A stretch of 64,000 nt of DNA from Microglena sp. YARC (lineage: Eukaryota > Chlorophyta > Chlorophyceae > Chlamydomonadales > Chlamydomonadaceae), in contig CM039464.1 in the NCBI GenBank assembly GCA_022414725.1, positions 12,904,497-12,968,496 on the forward strand. The letters run 5' to 3'. Under the pieces are notes generated by a model. That model ran no database searches. It saw only the letters and a list, made by a program, of their open reading frames with translations, and had not been told where the DNA came from. Made by a program: the position numbers and the translations under genes. The first letter of the stretch is position 1. Each line of letters begins with the position of its first letter. Positions 1 through 9,736 of this stretch are shown one piece after another.

Positions 1-720
1 AAATTATGCTGGGAGTTTGGGATGAGGCCTTCACATTGCCATGTAATGTGTGGACGTAGCTGAACTAAAGCAACACGAGTAGGTCCCTCAATCACCCCCT
101 ATGAGGTACTGTCTACCGGTATTGGTATGCTGGGCAATTAAGCCTTCACCTACTGGTGGCCGCTGCAAGTGATTGCGGACTCAATTTCCATGATCGAGTC
201 CCGCAGGGCCTTCCAGCTAATTAGTTTGGGCAGTAAGGACGAGGCCTTCACTACCAAGTATCTACACGCATATGATATGCTATGTACTCGCTTCCACACG
301 GGTGCCACATAAGCTTTTCTGACCAATATGGATTCTCTTTGACAACTGTTGCTTATTCTTATACTGGAATTTGGCATTTTGGCATTGATTTTAGGAACAG
401 TTGTATGGGTAAAAGTAACTTCGTGTTTGGATACACGGTCCATCAACCACCCGGCTGCTTATTAATGTTTGCTCGTGGAGTCAACAAGGGCAGTACAAGC
501 ACTAGAAAACTCAATCCTGAGTACAATATGTAATCAAATGCACGTGCCAATCCCGAAGCAAATAATTTTCCATCCTCAATACTGACATTGATTTTCAACA
601 GTAGTTGTGTGTGGTGGCACTCTGACACGCTCTGAAATCTTATTGGATTCAATTCCAAACCCTCCAATCACAACTCATATATATGCATATCAGCATATAT
701 CATATATGGCATAGTCTCAG

Positions 721-781
721 GGGCCCTGTCGGCTAAACGATTGTTTGGGGTTCAGCAGTTCATCAGTGTTTTTCGTCAATA
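721..781 (+). mobile_element. SINE-like element, 5' part only
   Basis: GGGCCCTGTCGGCTAAACGA through the TCAGTGTTTTTCGTCA block, after which family similarity is lost. Shared with block B (19448-19510). Confidence 0.45.
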
Positions 782-1611
782 CGTCTTATTACAAGTCAAT
801 ATACCGGTATAGTACGTATTTTCGTGCAAGGCAGCACAGCTACCGCGACGAACCGAACGCAAATGTGCGACCCTGGCCGGAAACAAAAAACAGTAATAGC
901 CACCACCTGCAACCAGGACTTGCAAACAGCTATAAAATATAAAATATAAAATGGCATAGGACAGCACGTCGAGTTTTCATATTGCGCTGTCATTTGCCTT
1001 GATGTATGATATGATGCTTGGACAGAACAGCTGGGTACTTATGATGCAGGGGAGATGGGCTAGGGTCTCGGGTTAGGGTTGGGGGTTCAGGTCGTGGACC
1101 TCACGGCACCGGATAGACAAGGGTTGTGGTAGCACGACTTGGTAAAAAAAAAAAAACTGTTTGCGATTAATCAAATCTATCCTGCCTTGAAATCCCAAGA
1201 CGCCTCAAGCCCTGTTCCAGAATTCGAGTCTGGCCTCCGACTGCCCCTCTGCAGCAACGAGACGAGGCGCCCTTCCTTTTTCCCGATACCGGCAAGCAAG
1301 GTGGGTCTGATAAACAGATCATATAGCGGAATTTGCAAGAGGTCGATCGCCTGAAAAGCGCGAGATAACTTGATCGAGGCAATATGAATTGGCAGTTAAA
1401 TCATGCACGAGCAGGCACGACTGGGCACGAAGGTTTTTTTCAACGATGGGTTTCGTCCTAGGACTCGGATCATTATCGGGGAGTCTGGGAATCTAGGCAG
1501 TTACGATTCACATCGTCCTGCAATTCTCTAGAGTCTGTTGTCGGCAGTTCGTCTGCACTGCCTCTCTATGCTCAAAGCATATAGCTGTAAGAAACCCTAT
1601 CAGATCATAAC

Positions 1612-1844
1612 CAGGGTTGTTCAGGACGCTGCGTCCTGCGTCGCAGACGCAACGTGGGGAGGGTCCGTTGCGTCGCAGACGCAGCTTCAGTGGGTCGGTT
1701 GCGTCTCAGGACGTAGGCTCGCGTAGGCTATGAAATTGGTTGCGTCCCAGGACGCAGGCTGTAAATCTAGTTTCGTCAAATTTGCAACATTTTTACAGCC
1801 TGTGTCCCAGGACGCAGAGCCGGGGATCCTCCTGAGCAACCCTG
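1612..1844. mobile_element. GCGTC-rich MITE (CAGGGTTG family), copy A
   Basis: Terminal inverted repeats are CAGGGTTGTTCAGGA at the left and, reverse-complemented, CAGGGTTGCTCAGGA at the right, matching at 14 of 15 positions. Between them the near-palindrome GCGTCCCAGGACGC and related GCGTCGCAGACGC words recur at least six times. CAGGG termini suggest the hAT superfamily, but a clean 8-bp target duplication is not visible. A longer relative copy lies in block B at 21005-21291 and another relative at 38628-39758. Confidence 0.55.
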
Positions 1845-2813
1845 TCAGAAAATTATCATCACCCTGTCAGACAAGTCCCAGGCAGCGCGCAGCGACGCAA
1901 GCGACGCGAAATATCGGCGGACAGTGTTGGCAACTGGTCGACAGTTGGCAACGATGGAGCTTACCGAAGCCTGTTAGTGAAGAGACAGTTGGCTTACGTG
2001 TCTGGCTACGTCTCGTCTCGGTCGATCGGTCGCACAAACGGATAACGGCAGGGGCCGGCAGGGGCCCCTGGCTAACGGGGTGACTCTAAGGGGCTCTCGC
2101 GAATAATTATCGTTGTAAAATTGAGATATGCTCGTCCTCAGTAGATAGCAACACACCAGAAATCCAGATTACAGTCACCCGTAGAAACAACTTGGTAATA
2201 CCATTTATGTTTGAACATATTGTGAGAGCCAGTCAGAGTATGTTTAAATAAATTTCAAAACTAATACCTCTGTGTCATATCAGGAGCAGCAGCATTATCA
2301 TGTATCATATCATTATCATTCAATTGCGTCACATCATTAAAAAACCAGGTATATCAGCCATCATAATTACAACTGCTGAAAACACACCATTATCAGAATA
2401 AATATATGCAAAACAAGTTATCAGCAGCAAACCTCGATTTAGTTATACTCGGGCATTGCTACATGGCTACAGCCTTATTGCTGCTCGCGAACTTCAGCAG
2501 AAAAAAAACCAAATCATTACAGGTAGTATTGGCAAAATAATGAGCCAGTCAATAACTGATAGAAACAAACCAAGTTTTGATCATGAGGCTTGATCAGCCA
2601 AGGCTTGATCAACCCAGTGCTTATGATCTTCTTTGCGCATCAAATTAGGCAGCAGCATGGCAGAATCATTATGAACTCAACTGGTCAGGTGACAATATTC
2701 TGATACGTATGCCTCGTATTGAGAAGGACTCTATCAATACATTCAAAGGCCACATGATGCTAATTTTGAACAGTTCTAGAATTGAGAAGTCACATAATTT
2801 CAGGACGAAGTCA

Positions 2814-2950
2814 GGGCCCCTTTCGGTAAAACTATTGTTTGGGGTTCAATTCATCAGTTTTCCCCCGTTTTAGCCCCTCCTGATGTCATGGTTGGGCAAG
2901 TCCCTGAAGCCTATTCGGCTACCCCTGGACTGTAGCAACATACACATACA
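2814..2950 (+). mobile_element. SINE-like short element
   Basis: Same family as 3511-3640; GGGCCCCTTTCGGTAAAACT to TGTAGCAACATACACATACA. Retained in block B at 22196-22335, so it predates the duplication. Confidence 0.6.
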
Positions 2951-3160
2951 CCTGTGAGACGTCACCGGCTCGATCTTCCCACAAAATGATATGTGGCCGC
3001 CATCTGCCACTTTCCACCACCGGTGCTCTCAAATGTATTGCCCTAGAGGAGGTTCTAAATCTATCCATATTGCAGATCACTTAGTTGACCCCACATTATG
3101 TATCTATCCTTGTTGTGAAGACCTTTAAATCCACAATATCCTGCAGGTTAGAGAGTGCCG

Positions 3161-3281
3161 ATGATGCTGAGGGCACGGCCCATGCTGCATTCAAGGCTGG
3201 CAGCACCCACTGCGCCAGTCGTGGGCCGGCCTAGCAGGCTGAGGTGGACACCTGCCCCACCTGTGCACTTCGCCAGCCCAG
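3161..3281 (+). CDS. Candidate first coding exon: organelle transit peptide of HPR-A
   Basis: An open exon from ATG 3161 (a second ATG follows at 3164) to a strong 5' splice site, CCCAG|GTAAGC, at 3281/3282. A candidate acceptor CCTGCAG lies at 3140-3146, just upstream. The encoded 40 residues are rich in Arg, Ala and Pro, contain no Asp or Glu, and begin MMLRARPMLHSR, as expected of a chloroplast or mitochondrial targeting peptide. Copy B (22542-22671) preserves frame, donor and sequence. The exon ends in phase 1. HPR-A, -B and -C all have an AG at the same aligned position (5627, 26224, 44668) that would accept this phase. Joining the exons is inference; the donor and the conserved frame are seen. 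Upstream, the first ATG of copy B is GTG here (3155), so translation would begin six bases later. Confidence 0.5.
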
Positions 3282-3510
3282 GTAAGCATGAGTGCACACA
3301 CATTCATCAGAGCAGCCTACAAGACAACACTTTTTCTAGCTGATGAGAAGAAGAAAAAATATTTCACGAACATGACACGAACGCCACGTCGCTCTATCTA
3401 CTTATCGCAGTTCAAAAATAACTGGCATAACGCAGTGTACACCCAACCTGGAATATCGCAGTGTAAAAAAACTGGAATATCTCAGTTAAACACAACCTTG
3501 AATAGCCTCA

Positions 3511-3640
3511 GGGCCCCCGTCGGTTAAATGATTGTTTGGGATTCACTTCATCAGTGCTTTATCGTTTTAGCTCCTCCTATTACGGTTTGGCAAGTCCCAT
3601 CAGCCTATTTTGCCTACCCCAGGATTGTAACAACATACAT
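3511..3640 (+). mobile_element. SINE-like short element, GGGCCCC-CGTCGGT family
   Basis: Runs from GGGCCCCCGTCGGTTAAATG to GGATTGTAACAACATACAT. The consensus also contains a TTTAGCCCCTCC block, GGCAAGTCCC and CCTACCCCTGGACTGTAACA. It recurs about twelve times in the window in both orientations, usually ending in a CATA or CACATA tail. No coding capacity. Confidence 0.6.
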
Positions 3641-3675
3641 TTGCTACCCACTGTGCCAGATGTTTGCGCATATAT

Positions 3676-3683
3676 GTTGATGT

Positions 3684-3770
<87 letters not shown>
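3676..3770. repeat. (ATG)n microsatellite
   Basis: About 30 units of GAT/ATG directly after a SINE-like element. Block B (around 23050) has no such tract, so it expanded or contracted after duplication. The poly-Met and poly-Ile frames across it are not genes. Confidence 0.95.
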
Positions 3771-4267
3771 CATTTTCCTGGTGCCCTACTGGACTCCAAA
3801 TGTGCCCTCGGTTTGACGGAGTCAAGGGGGACTTATGAACATCATGCACAAAGAAGAAAAGAAAAATAAATAATTTGATGTGCCATTCTGATAGGTGAAA
3901 ACTTTCGTCGGTCATCCGAGTACATATATGTCTGGATAAATTACATCATTTAGACATTCAAGCTCCTCGCTGTCTGCAGACAAAAGTAAGAGGGATAAAA
4001 TAAACACAAACACACCACTCTCATCGAGGACAGATCACAATCCCCATTGTGATGACATATTACAAACATTCCCAGGTCCGCTCATGGGGTACCCCAACAA
4101 CCACGGGATAACCAATGTATGCACTGTCGAGATACAGCCAGAGAGGAGGGCACAATTACTTACTCATCTCATATGCAGATCGGCTCCTTGAAACTTAGAT
4201 TCTCCCAGACATGTCATCCTAGTATCTGCTACTGTGGCAGTAAATGCAGCAACATAGAAGGATGCAA

Positions 4268-4561
4268 TCACTCACATATATGCAGTGACTTCAATAACCT
4301 TAGATTGTCCCTTACCTGATGTCTCATAATGAGCGCATTTGGCTTGGCTCCATACATGAAGCTTCGATTTCCCCTGACATGTGTTCCTATTATCTGCTTC
4401 TTACTGCTGTTCAGATGAGCGGCTAGCCAGGCCTGCAGGAGCAAAAGACCCTCGCGATAGCTCTGAGTTTGATGCGGTAAGTTACCATCTTCACGATTTG
4501 GGGCCAGAACTTGAATTGGGGTTTGTGGATCCAGCCTAAGGCAGCTTGCTGGCTCTAGCAT
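4268..4561 (-). CDS. Small ORF kept open in both blocks, unknown
   Basis: A 97-codon frame on the minus strand whose counterpart in block B (23435-23674) stays open over about 78 codons despite many substitutions. Both share stretches such as HQTQSYREGLLLLQAW and AAHLNSSKKQI. No domain recognised and no membrane segment. It lies inside the inferred HPR intron, on the opposite strand. It may be a small gene or exon, or simply a frame not yet broken since duplication. The counts of synonymous and non-synonymous changes would decide. Confidence 0.25.
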   Translation of the reverse strand: MLEPASCLRLDPQTPIQVLAPNREDGNLPHQTQSYREGLLLLQAWLAAHLNSSKKQIIGTHVRGNRSFMYGAKPNALIMRHQVRDNLRLLKSLHICE

Positions 4562-5289
4562 GCATTGCCTTGTTTCGGAGCATAGCTGGGTAACTTGTGT
4601 TTTATTCAGGACACATGGACGGGTTGGGTATGTGGCTTGCTAGCTGCGCTACACGTGATAGATGCAGGAATAGATGCTTGAAGCGTTTTGGTCCTAATGG
4701 CAATTAAAAACAAATACAAATCTTAGAGGGGGAAGATTTTGGTGGTTGGCCTCGTAATACTACTATAGTACTATCATAATACTATTATAATACTACTATT
4801 TACTTACAACTCTCAGTATGCAATCTTGTTTGAAACAGCCGACCAGGTTACAAGGAAGAGGTGATGTGCAATATTGTTTGAAACAGCTAAACAGGTTATT
4901 AGGTTATGCGGGAGATAGATGGGATGCCCACAGGAAATGAGGGGATGGGTTTTTTAAAGGCAGATAAGGTGAGGGGATGGAGCCAATCCTGCCTGACAAT
5001 CGGCTCATGCATCGGCTAGAGCAAGTTACGGTCCCCCCCTGGTGAATCTGCACAAAAGGATGGTACAAAATCAACCAGTCACCATCATCGGCATTCGGTT
5101 TACGCTTGACAGTGACAAAGGCTCAAGTTTCTTCATTTGGTCATCAAAATGTCACAAAATATTATCAGGCAAAAAATCAAATGATTGAAGAAGTGCTTGT
5201 ATGCCCATACGTTGTAAAGATAATGTCAGACTTATGCACCGAATCTGATACTACTATACACATACAAAATTACCTATGCATACTAGCTA

Positions 5290-5620
5290 ATACTTACACA
5301 TGCATCAGATCTTGCTAACGCACACATGGGCTCATACCAACGCAAACATATGCCCACAGTATTGCTGGTGTCCACATGCTGCAGGAACCAGCCACTACCT
5401 CCGCAAATACATGAGCTAATACTACCGAATGCATCAGATCATACGAACGCACACATATGCTCACAGTATTGGTAGTGCCCACATGCCTCAGGAACCGACC
5501 ACTACCTCAGCAAATACATGAGCTAATACTACCGAAGGCATCAGAACATGCTCACACACACATGGGCTCATACTAATGCACACACATGCTCACAGTGTTG
5601 CTGTCTACCCAATGCTGCAG
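5290..5620. repeat. About 115-bp tandem repeat carrying the acceptor region, three units
   Basis: Three degenerate units, each with a CGCACACATGGGCTCATAC-like start and a CACAGTATTGCTG block. The first ends GCTGCAGGAACCAG (about 5380), the second GCCTCAGGAACCGA (about 5490) and the third GCTGCAGGTTCCAG (about 5615, at the HPR-A exon). Block B has only one unit (about 26120-26220). The repeat multiplies the putative 3' splice region in front of HPR-A. Confidence 0.7.
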
Positions 5621-8599
5621 GTTCCAGTAGGACTCGAGGTGATCAAGACGATCACAGCTTGCCAAGATCTGACAAGCTTACACAAAGCCATTTACAACCG
5701 CAGCCAGGACTTCAACCATACTCAAGTCTGTGCTGCCATGGAAAGGATGGTTGAGATCCTAGGGAAACCTACTCATGTGAAGAAGTTAAAGCTGTTGGAG
5801 TTTTACCTGGCCCAGCAGCTCATGGAAGAACTAAGTGAGGTGGCCCTGGGATGTGTCCATGACATGGATGCTCCTGCCCTCTGCATTGTGCTTGGGGCTT
5901 TGAACAGAGTTGGAGGCACCCCAAACTCCCCCTTGGTGCAGACAATCGTGCAACACACTGCGCAGAACGTGCACAGCTTTGACTCCCCCAACATCTTGCA
6001 AATCCTGTGGGCGATGGCTGCACTTGGAGTGAAAAATGATGGGCAAATTGATTACATCCGGTCAGCTGGAATTAGGGACCTGCCCCCTGACCTGCCCCCC
6101 CGTACGAGTGAGGAGCTGGCATACACTTTGTGGGCTGCTGCCAAGGTGGGTGCCATCCCTGATAACACATTCATCGTGAAATCGTTGTGTGTGGTCAAAC
6201 CCAGTCTGCGCAGTTTCAGCAGTCAGGCACTGTGTGACACTTTGTGGGCTGTAGCAGAGCTGGGGATTGAAGATAAGGCCTTCAAAGACAGCTGGATAAA
6301 CACTTTTTATAACCAGCAATCCAGGCGCCTGGCAGAGCTTAATATCCAGACCTTGGCAAACACCCTGTGGGCTGCAGCGAAGCTGGGCATCAGTATCAAT
6401 GGGTATTTGAGCTATAAGTTGGCAAAGTCCATGTTGGCTACAGACGCAATGTGTGATTTGGAGGTTTGGGATCTGTACAATGTTTTGTGGGCTGCAACTA
6501 AGCTGGACATGAACGATTCAGATTGGAGAAGCCATGGCGGGGGAGAGAAAGAACGAGATATCTTCTTCACCAAGTGGATGGATGCAGCTGTGCCCAAGCT
6601 ACATGAGCTCAATGCTCTGGCCCTGTGTGAGACTTTATCAGCTGCAGCTAAGCTGGGCATTAATGACGAGACCTTCCTAGCCAAGTGGGCGGAGGCTGCA
6701 ACACCCAAGCTACACAAAATCAGTGCTCAGGGACTTTCACAAGCTCTGAGGAGTGCAGCTGAGTTGGGCATTGACAATGAGGCCTTCACAGCCAAGTCGG
6801 TGGATGTGGCTATTGCCAAGATACAGCAGTTCAGTCCTCAGGCCCTGGCTGCCACTGTGTGGGCTGCGGCTGAGCTGGGCATTTCTGACAAGGCCTTCAT
6901 CACTACATTCGTAGAAGCGGCTAGGCGCAAGTTTCCTGATTTTGATCCCCAGGCATTGTCCGACACTCTTGGGGCTGCAGTCAAGCTGGGCGTTGAGGAC
7001 AAGGCCTTCACTACCGCGTGGGTGAATGTGGCTGCACCCAAGCTACATATGTTCAGTGTCGGGGCCTTGTCCAGCACTTTACGGGCTGCAGTCAATCTCG
7101 GCATTTTGGATAAGGTCTTCACAACCAAGTGGATGGAAGCGGCTCTGCCTAAGCTACATAATTTCAGCGCTGAGGATCTATCCCACTCTCTGTGGGTTGC
7201 AGCTGAGCTGGGTATCTGGAATAGGGCCTCCACGGTTCAATTGGTGACTGCGGCTACACCCAAGCTACCTGAGCTCAACGCTCACGTCCTTTCTGAGATC
7301 GTGTGCGCTGCTGCCAAGCTGGGCATCGACAATGAAGCTTTCAACACCAAGTGGGTGGCTGTGACTACACCCAAGCTGCCTGCCATGAATGTCCAGGATC
7401 TGCCATACACCTTGTGGGCAGTAGCTGTGCTCTGTATTGAGGATGCAGCCTTCATCACCAAGTGGGTGGATGTGGCTACTCCCAAACTGCCTAGCTTCAG
7501 AACTCTGGACCTGTTGACAACTTTGCGAGCTGCAGCTAAGATGGGCGTTGAGGATAAGGCCTTCAGTACCAAGTGGGTGAAGGTGACAACACCCAAGCTC
7601 CATCACTTCAGTGCTCAGGCCTTGGAAGGAACATTGTGGGCTGCAGCTGAGCTAGGCATTGAGGATGAGGCCTTTGCCACAAAGTGGGTGGATGTGGCCC
7701 TGACTAAGCTAAGTCATTTCAACCATGCAAACCTGTGTGGGACTTTCGAGGCTGCAGCTAAGCTGGGCATCAGCAACAGGGCCTTCTATACCAAGTGTGT
7801 GAATCTGGCCACGCCAAAGGTACACACTTTCAGTGATCAAGACCTGTCGAACAGTTTGTTTGCTGTAGCCGAGCTGGACATAAAGGATGAGGCCTTCCTA
7901 TCCAAGTGGGTAGCTGTGGCTACACCCAAGCTACATGAGTTCAGCCCTCAAGCCCTGTCAGACACTTTGTTTGCTGCAGCCAGGCTAGGCGTTCAAGATG
8001 AGGCCTTCAACACCAAGTGGGAGGATGCGGCGGTGCCCAAAATTCATGAGTTCAGTTCTGATGCCATGCTAAACACTTTGAAGGCTGCAGAAAAGCTGGG
8101 AATGCACATTGAGGCCTTTATTGCCAAGTGGGTGACTATGACTACACCCAGGCTGCCTGGCATGGATGCCCAGTTCCTGTCAGACACTGTGGTTTATGCG
8201 TATGATCTGGACATTCAGGATGAGGCCTTCCTTACCAAGTTGATGGATGCGGCGCTGCCCAAGCTGCATGAATTCAGTGCTGATGCCCTCTCCAACATTA
8301 GGCACATAGCTTCTGCTTTGCAAGAGGACCTCGGAGCCAAGTGGGTGGCAAAGGCCACACCCAAGCTGCCTGATTTGGATACTGGGGACCTTTTAAAGAC
8401 TCTCTGCATCGCAGATGAGCTGGTCATTAAGGATGTGGCTTTCCTGTCCCAGTTGGTTGATGGGACAGTGCGAAAGCTACACGAGTTCAGTGCCGACGCC
8501 CTGTCTGAAGTGCTGGTCACAGCTTCATCGCTAGGCATTGATACGAAGGACATCCAAACCAAATGGATGGCTGTAACTACACCCAAGCTGCCTGACTAA
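5612..8599 (+). CDS. HPR-A: 37-aa helical-repeat protein, ends at premature stop
   Basis: Long frame encoding the family N-terminal domain (TITACQDLTSLHKAI, then LAQQLMEELSEVA, DMDAPALC and VQTIVQHTAQNVHSF) followed by about 23 consecutive 37-residue repeats with the pattern L-x-x-T-L-W-A-A-A-K-L-G-I-x-D-E-A-F-x-x-K-W-V-x-x-A-x-P-K-L. This is the Trp-containing HPR/OPR-like class known from organellar RNA-binding and RAP proteins. No RAP domain is visible. The in-frame ATGs are at 5576 and 5612, but splicing from 3281 into an acceptor at 5627 fits phase. TAA at 8597 interrupts an otherwise continuing frame (to 9376). Relative to HPR-B it lacks a block of about 960 bp and has two extra repeats next to the stop. 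The probable role is binding chloroplast or mitochondrial RNA; this is inferred from family only. It may be a truncated functional protein or an early pseudogene. Confidence 0.75.
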   Translation: MLQVPVGLEVIKTITACQDLTSLHKAIYNRSQDFNHTQVCAAMERMVEILGKPTHVKKLKLLEFYLAQQLMEELSEVALGCVHDMDAPALCIVLGALNRVGGTPNSPLVQTIVQHTAQNVHSFDSPNILQILWAMAALGVKNDGQIDYIRSAGIRDLPPDLPPRTSEELAYTLWAAAKVGAIPDNTFIVKSLCVVKPSLRSFSSQALCDTLWAVAELGIEDKAFKDSWINTFYNQQSRRLAELNIQTLANTLWAAAKLGISINGYLSYKLAKSMLATDAMCDLEVWDLYNVLWAATKLDMNDSDWRSHGGGEKERDIFFTKWMDAAVPKLHELNALALCETLSAAAKLGINDETFLAKWAEAATPKLHKISAQGLSQALRSAAELGIDNEAFTAKSVDVAIAKIQQFSPQALAATVWAAAELGISDKAFITTFVEAARRKFPDFDPQALSDTLGAAVKLGVEDKAFTTAWVNVAAPKLHMFSVGALSSTLRAAVNLGILDKVFTTKWMEAALPKLHNFSAEDLSHSLWVAAELGIWNRASTVQLVTAATPKLPELNAHVLSEIVCAAAKLGIDNEAFNTKWVAVTTPKLPAMNVQDLPYTLWAVAVLCIEDAAFITKWVDVATPKLPSFRTLDLLTTLRAAAKMGVEDKAFSTKWVKVTTPKLHHFSAQALEGTLWAAAELGIEDEAFATKWVDVALTKLSHFNHANLCGTFEAAAKLGISNRAFYTKCVNLATPKVHTFSDQDLSNSLFAVAELDIKDEAFLSKWVAVATPKLHEFSPQALSDTLFAAARLGVQDEAFNTKWEDAAVPKIHEFSSDAMLNTLKAAEKLGMHIEAFIAKWVTMTTPRLPGMDAQFLSDTVVYAYDLDIQDEAFLTKLMDAALPKLHEFSADALSNIRHIASALQEDLGAKWVAKATPKLPDLDTGDLLKTLCIADELVIKDVAFLSQLVDGTVRKLHEFSADALSEVLVTASSLGIDTKDIQTKWMAVTTPKLPD

Positions 8600-9376
8600 G
8601 ACACCGAGGAACTGACAAACACTCAGCGCATCGCAGCTGAGTTGGGCATTGAGGATGAGGCCTTCCTGTCTCTGTTGGTGGATGAGGCAATGCCCAAGCT
8701 GCTTGATTTCACTGCTGACGCCCTGTCCGAAGAGCTGTACACAGCTTCTCTGATGTGCATGAATGAAAAGGACATCCAAACCAAGTGGGTGGCTGTGGCT
8801 ACACCCAAGCTGCGTGGTGGCATGGATGCCCAGGCCCTGTCAGATACCTTGTGGACTGCATCCAAACTTGGTATCGAGGATAAGGATTTCATCAACACTT
8901 GGGTGGCTGTGTCTGAACCCAAGCTGGGTGAAATGAGTTCCCAGGCCCTGTCAAACACCTTGTGGGCTGCAGCGAAGCTTGGAATCCGGCATAAGGCCTT
9001 CATCAACAAGTGGGTGAATGCGGCTACACCTAAGCTGCACGGAATGAGCTCTCAGGCCCTGTCAAACACCTTGTGGGCTGCAGCTAATCTTGGTATCCGG
9101 CATGAGTTCTTCATCATCGTGTGGGTGAATGTGGCTTCACCTAGGCTGCATGTCATGGATTCCCAGGCCCTGTCAAACATCCTATGGGCTGCAGCTAAGC
9201 TTGGTTTGGAGGATAAGGCCTTCCTCGCTGAGTGGTTGGCTGTGGCGACACCCAAGCTAGATGGTTTCAGTGCTCAGGCCTTGGGAGTGACTATGTGGGC
9301 CGCAGCTGAGCTTGGCATTGATGATGAGGCTTTCAGCACAAAAGTGAGTGCATGTGGCCATGTCCAAGCTACGTAA
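8600..9376 (+). pseudogene. HPR-A C-terminal remnant beyond the premature stop
   Basis: Directly continues the HPR-A reading frame after TAA 8597-8599 and encodes about seven further repeats (including LSDTLWTASKLG and LSNTLWAAAKLGI twice over), ending at TAA 9374-9376 after GHVQAT. HPR-B has the matching C-terminus GHVQAK, so this was the original gene end. At the end, AAAGTGAGTGCATG replaces the AAGTGGGTGGATG of a normal repeat and resembles a splice donor, but no downstream exon is seen. Confidence 0.7.
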
Positions 9377-9413
9377 CTGATATCAATCATGCAAAGCTGC
9401 CTCAACCTGCTGT

Positions 9414-9722
9414 CACTGTCTCTGTTTTGGGCTTCCAGTCAGCTCCATCAGCCAGCCATTGGGTCATGCCCAACGTTTTCAGCTGCATTGGAGTGACTGT
9501 CATATCAGCTTCCGCACTCACTGGCTAGCTTCTGGCTGGGCCCACGAAGGGGGTTGCCTAGAAGCTGTTGTGTGTAGCCCAAGGACGGGTGAAGGGGGCT
9601 GCCTAAAAGCTGCTATGTGTAGCCCAAGGTCAGGTAAAGGGAGCTGCCTAGAAGCTATGGATAGCCCAAGTACAGGTTAAGGGGGCTGCCTAGAAGCTGC
9701 TATGGGTAGTAAAAAGAAAGTG
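9414..9722. mobile_element. hAT-type MITE (CACTG family) with internal tandem units
   Basis: Left end CACTGTCTCTGTTTTGGGCT, right end AAAGAAAGTG, with the family inner TIR GCAGCTTCTAGGCAGC. The right arm is amplified into four roughly 45-bp units of CCCAAGGACGGGTGAAGGG plus GCTGCCTAGAAGCTGCTATG. Flanks CCTGCTGT/CTGGTGTG only weakly resemble an 8-bp duplication. Copy B is 31610-31948; the inverted copy is truncated at 49708-49729. Confidence 0.6.
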
Positions 9723-9736
9723 CTGGTGTGGCTGTA

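Larger units (their letters stand above)
250..3146. other. Gene-poor upstream region of block A
   Basis: No convincing gene. Decayed HPR sequence (GGACGAGGCCTTCACTACCA at 238-257) grades into AT-rich sequence. Contents are partial SINE-like copies (721-781, 2814-2950), a GCGTC-rich MITE (1612-1844), an interstitial GGGTTAGGG-like stretch near 1065-1085 and A/T-rich sequence at 2200-2700 with many TATCAT/ATCATT words. The same order recurs at 18900-22540, with local insertions. The short open frames show no shared coding constraint and are probably chance. Confidence 0.5.
3290..5290. other. Intron-like region between transit-peptide exon and HPR-A
   Basis: No gene recognised on the plus strand. 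It holds a SINE-like copy (3511-3640), an ATG microsatellite (3676-3770), a degenerate internal repeat around CTTAGATTCTCCC at 4192, 4300 and 4364, and an AT-rich TAATACTAC/TATAATACTA patch (4750-4800). Block B keeps the first part but from about 24000 replaces A 4653-5107 with a reverse-transcriptase fragment. If the splicing model for HPR-A is right, this is its first coding intron (about 2.3 kb). Confidence 0.4.

Noticed and set aside
1060..1090. Telomere-like GGGTTAGGG sequence (also 19780-19815)
   Set aside because: Only one or two units within GGGTTAGGGTCTC repeats, internal to a duplicated block; not a telomere.
3536..3915. Frames with long poly-Met (plus) and poly-Ile (minus) runs
   Set aside because: Produced entirely by the ATG microsatellite; absent from the duplicate block.
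5803..9255. Minus-strand frames full of SSLGVAASTHLV-type repeats, and similar ones under HPR-B and 13617-15080
   Set aside because: Shadows of the 111-bp coding repeat, which leaves the antisense frame open; no start context or independent conservation.
9300..9376. Splice donor GTGAGT at the end of HPR-A leading to a RAP-domain exon
   Set aside because: GTGAGT arises from GTGGGT of the repeat; HPR-B lacks it and ends with a stop; no RAP-like exon seen downstream in either block.
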